DNA from: Acanthaster planci
Lineage: Eukaryota > Echinodermata > Asteroidea > Valvatida > Acanthasteridae
NCBI RefSeq assembly: GCF_001949145.1
Contig: NW_019091514.1
Coordinates: 108,264 to 172,263 of the forward strand
Reading direction: 5' to 3'
Length of the DNA: 64,000 nucleotides
In this document: piece by piece, positions 62,837 through 64,000 of the stretch
Numbering within the stretch: the stretch's first letter is position 1
Layout: each line of letters opens with the position of its first letter
Translations under genes and position numbers: made by a program
Notes under the pieces: generated by a model
What the model was told of the DNA's origin: nothing
Seen by the model: only the letters and a program-made list of their open reading frames with translations
Database searches by the model: none

Positions 62837-62886
62837 AGTGACATCACAACAGTTCCTGAGTTGTGCGACAACCTGCGCTTCTTCAG
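62837..62886 (+). CDS. FERMT2: kindlin coding exon 6: linker before PH domain
   Basis: A 50-base exon, acceptor ttttttgcag and donor ag|gttagt. It encodes SDITTVPELCDNLRFFR, matching kindlin GDITSIPELADYIKVFK, the segment directly before the PH domain in F2. It ends in phase 2. The next exon, which should begin with the PKKLTLKGYK-type start of the PH domain, was not found in the remaining 1.1 kb. Confidence 0.9.
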
Positions 62887-64000
62887 GTTAGTGAAGACGG
62901 CCGTCTTATTTTACCTCATTCTGTAGCCTTATATCAGACCCTGGATTTCTAACCAATGGTCACATGACTGAACAAGGGTACTGGTTTGTTTTGTGATGAG
63001 GGTAGGATTTGCAGAGGTATGTGTTGAGTTGCTTCAGGAAAAAGAAGAAAGCAGAAACTTCTGTTGATAAAGAATGGGCCAACATGTTTTATTGCAAACG
63101 GAAAACTGTCAAAAAGATGTGCTATCAAGGGATGTTCGGATGCATGAGCGTAACTTTGGTCAGGGTTCATGTCAAGTCACAAGTTGGTTGTAAATAGTTT
63201 TTATCTTCAGGACTTCATGAAACAAAACCCTTTTGTTGCCAAATGTCAGTAAATCATAGTCCTTGATGGACTGGGAAATAAGCTCCAGGAAGTGTTGAAA
63301 GACATACCGCCCCATTATCTTGTTTTGTGATAGAAGGGGCACAGGCCTACGTGCGCAAGCTAAGGGTGTCGTCATTTGAGATTTCGAAAGTTTGGACACA
63401 TGCCCAAGATTTATTGAGGATTTACTTTGGTCCTTTTTATCTAAGTCTCTAGAGGAGTTCTTCCACATTTCTTTCTTTGTCCTCTTTTAAAGGATTCTTG
63501 TCTACATTTTAGCAAAATAAATGAATTTGCTTTTGTTTGACTTTATCTCTCTTCAAAAATAACATTTGTCATAGGTTGAAACCTGGAGCCAGTGTTTTGA
63601 GTGGGAAAAGGCTAATACATAGGAATCGGTGCATAGGTCAGAGAAAGGATGGTCTGTAGTTTTGTACTTGTATGTTTACAATCACATAAAATGACAACTG
63701 TGTAGTGAGACTGTAGCCGTTATTTTGTCAAACCTAGACACCACATTGTGGGACAAATTGTCTCCAGAATTATGAGGGATTGTTGTCAATATGACGATAA
63801 AATTACTTGTTTGTTATGCAACCAGGGATCATAGCAGCCATGTCAGGGAGATGAATGCCTGCTTACATGTGGTTGTGCCTTAGATGTTCTTACCAAACCC
63901 CAGCTGCCGATCCGGAAGAGCCTCGCCAACAGGGTTTCTCATGAATAGCTCATGATTAAATGGAATAGAACGTGCTCTGAATGTACAGTTTATTGATGTG
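62887..64000 (+). other. kindlin intron 6 (runs off the window)
   Basis: No exon with PH-domain or FERM similarity was found on either strand. AT-rich unique sequence. Confidence 0.75.

Larger units (their letters stand above)
12491..62886 (+). other. FERMT2: kindlin (fermitin family) gene, 5' part, six coding exons
   Basis: The six exons, joined by GT-AG introns of compatible phase, encode about 403 residues collinear with vertebrate kindlin-1/2/3. Kindlins are cytoplasmic focal-adhesion FERM proteins that bind the membrane-distal NPxY motif of beta-integrin tails and, with talin, activate integrins. Visible parts: F0 (residues about 1-95), F1 with a long basic and Ser/Pro-rich insert (about 96-270), and the first part of F2. 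The PH domain that splits F2, and the integrin-binding F3, lie beyond the window. Introns are 22.7, 0.4, 24.7, 0.4 and 0.7 kb. Invertebrates usually have a single kindlin, so the symbol marks family and not one-to-one orthology. Confidence 0.95.

Overview
The window is nuclear DNA of an intron-rich animal, most likely an invertebrate deuterostome and by repeat style an echinoderm. That assignment is inferred, not proven. Coding sequence is sparse, exons are short with clean GT-AG borders, introns reach 25 kb, and intronic DNA is AT-rich and full of the palindrome TACATGTA, with TACCGGTA and TACTAGTA as lesser relatives. There are no bacterial or organellar features. One 704-base N gap (43705-44408) and one isolated N (21715) mark a draft assembly.

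Two genes are supported, both on the + strand. Positions 1515-7109 hold the 3' part of a Rel/NF-kappaB transcription factor: an exon for the C-terminal dimerization half of the Rel homology domain, an exon with the nuclear localization signal, a His/Gln-rich linker exon, and a terminal exon with an acidic, leucine-rich activation domain and the stop codon. There are no ankyrin repeats, so it is of the RelA/c-Rel/Dorsal type. The DNA-binding half lies upstream of the window. A probable AU-rich 3' UTR follows.

About 5.6 kb downstream is the start codon of a kindlin (fermitin, FERMT family), the integrin-activating FERM protein. Its 5'-UTR/first coding exon (12491-12878) and five further coding exons (35529-35768, 36208-36625, 61313-61523, 61968-62098, 62837-62886) give about the first 400 residues: F0, F1 with its long basic and Ser/Pro-rich insert, and the start of F2. 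The PH domain, the rest of F2 and F3 lie beyond the right edge. All intron phases fit together except that exon 61968-62098 seems to lack one base, which makes an early stop. This is probably an assembly error or a variant.

The remaining sequence is intron or spacer. It holds a 34-bp minisatellite (about 11 copies), shorter tandem repeats, two foldback elements with long inverted arms (23793-23966 and 37456-37824), terminal-inverted-repeat elements (50084-50404; cluster 42071-42364), a dispersed 130-bp repeat in two copies whose differences are mostly CpG loss, tRNA-like SINE fragments, retroelement tails, and a few promoter- or enhancer-like segments.

I found no operon-like or defence-like system. 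The most notable points are the rel-kindlin adjacency (human RELA and FERMT3 share band 11q13.1), the long foldback elements, the CpG-decay repeat pair, the repeat word embedded in a rel exon, and the frameshifted kindlin exon.
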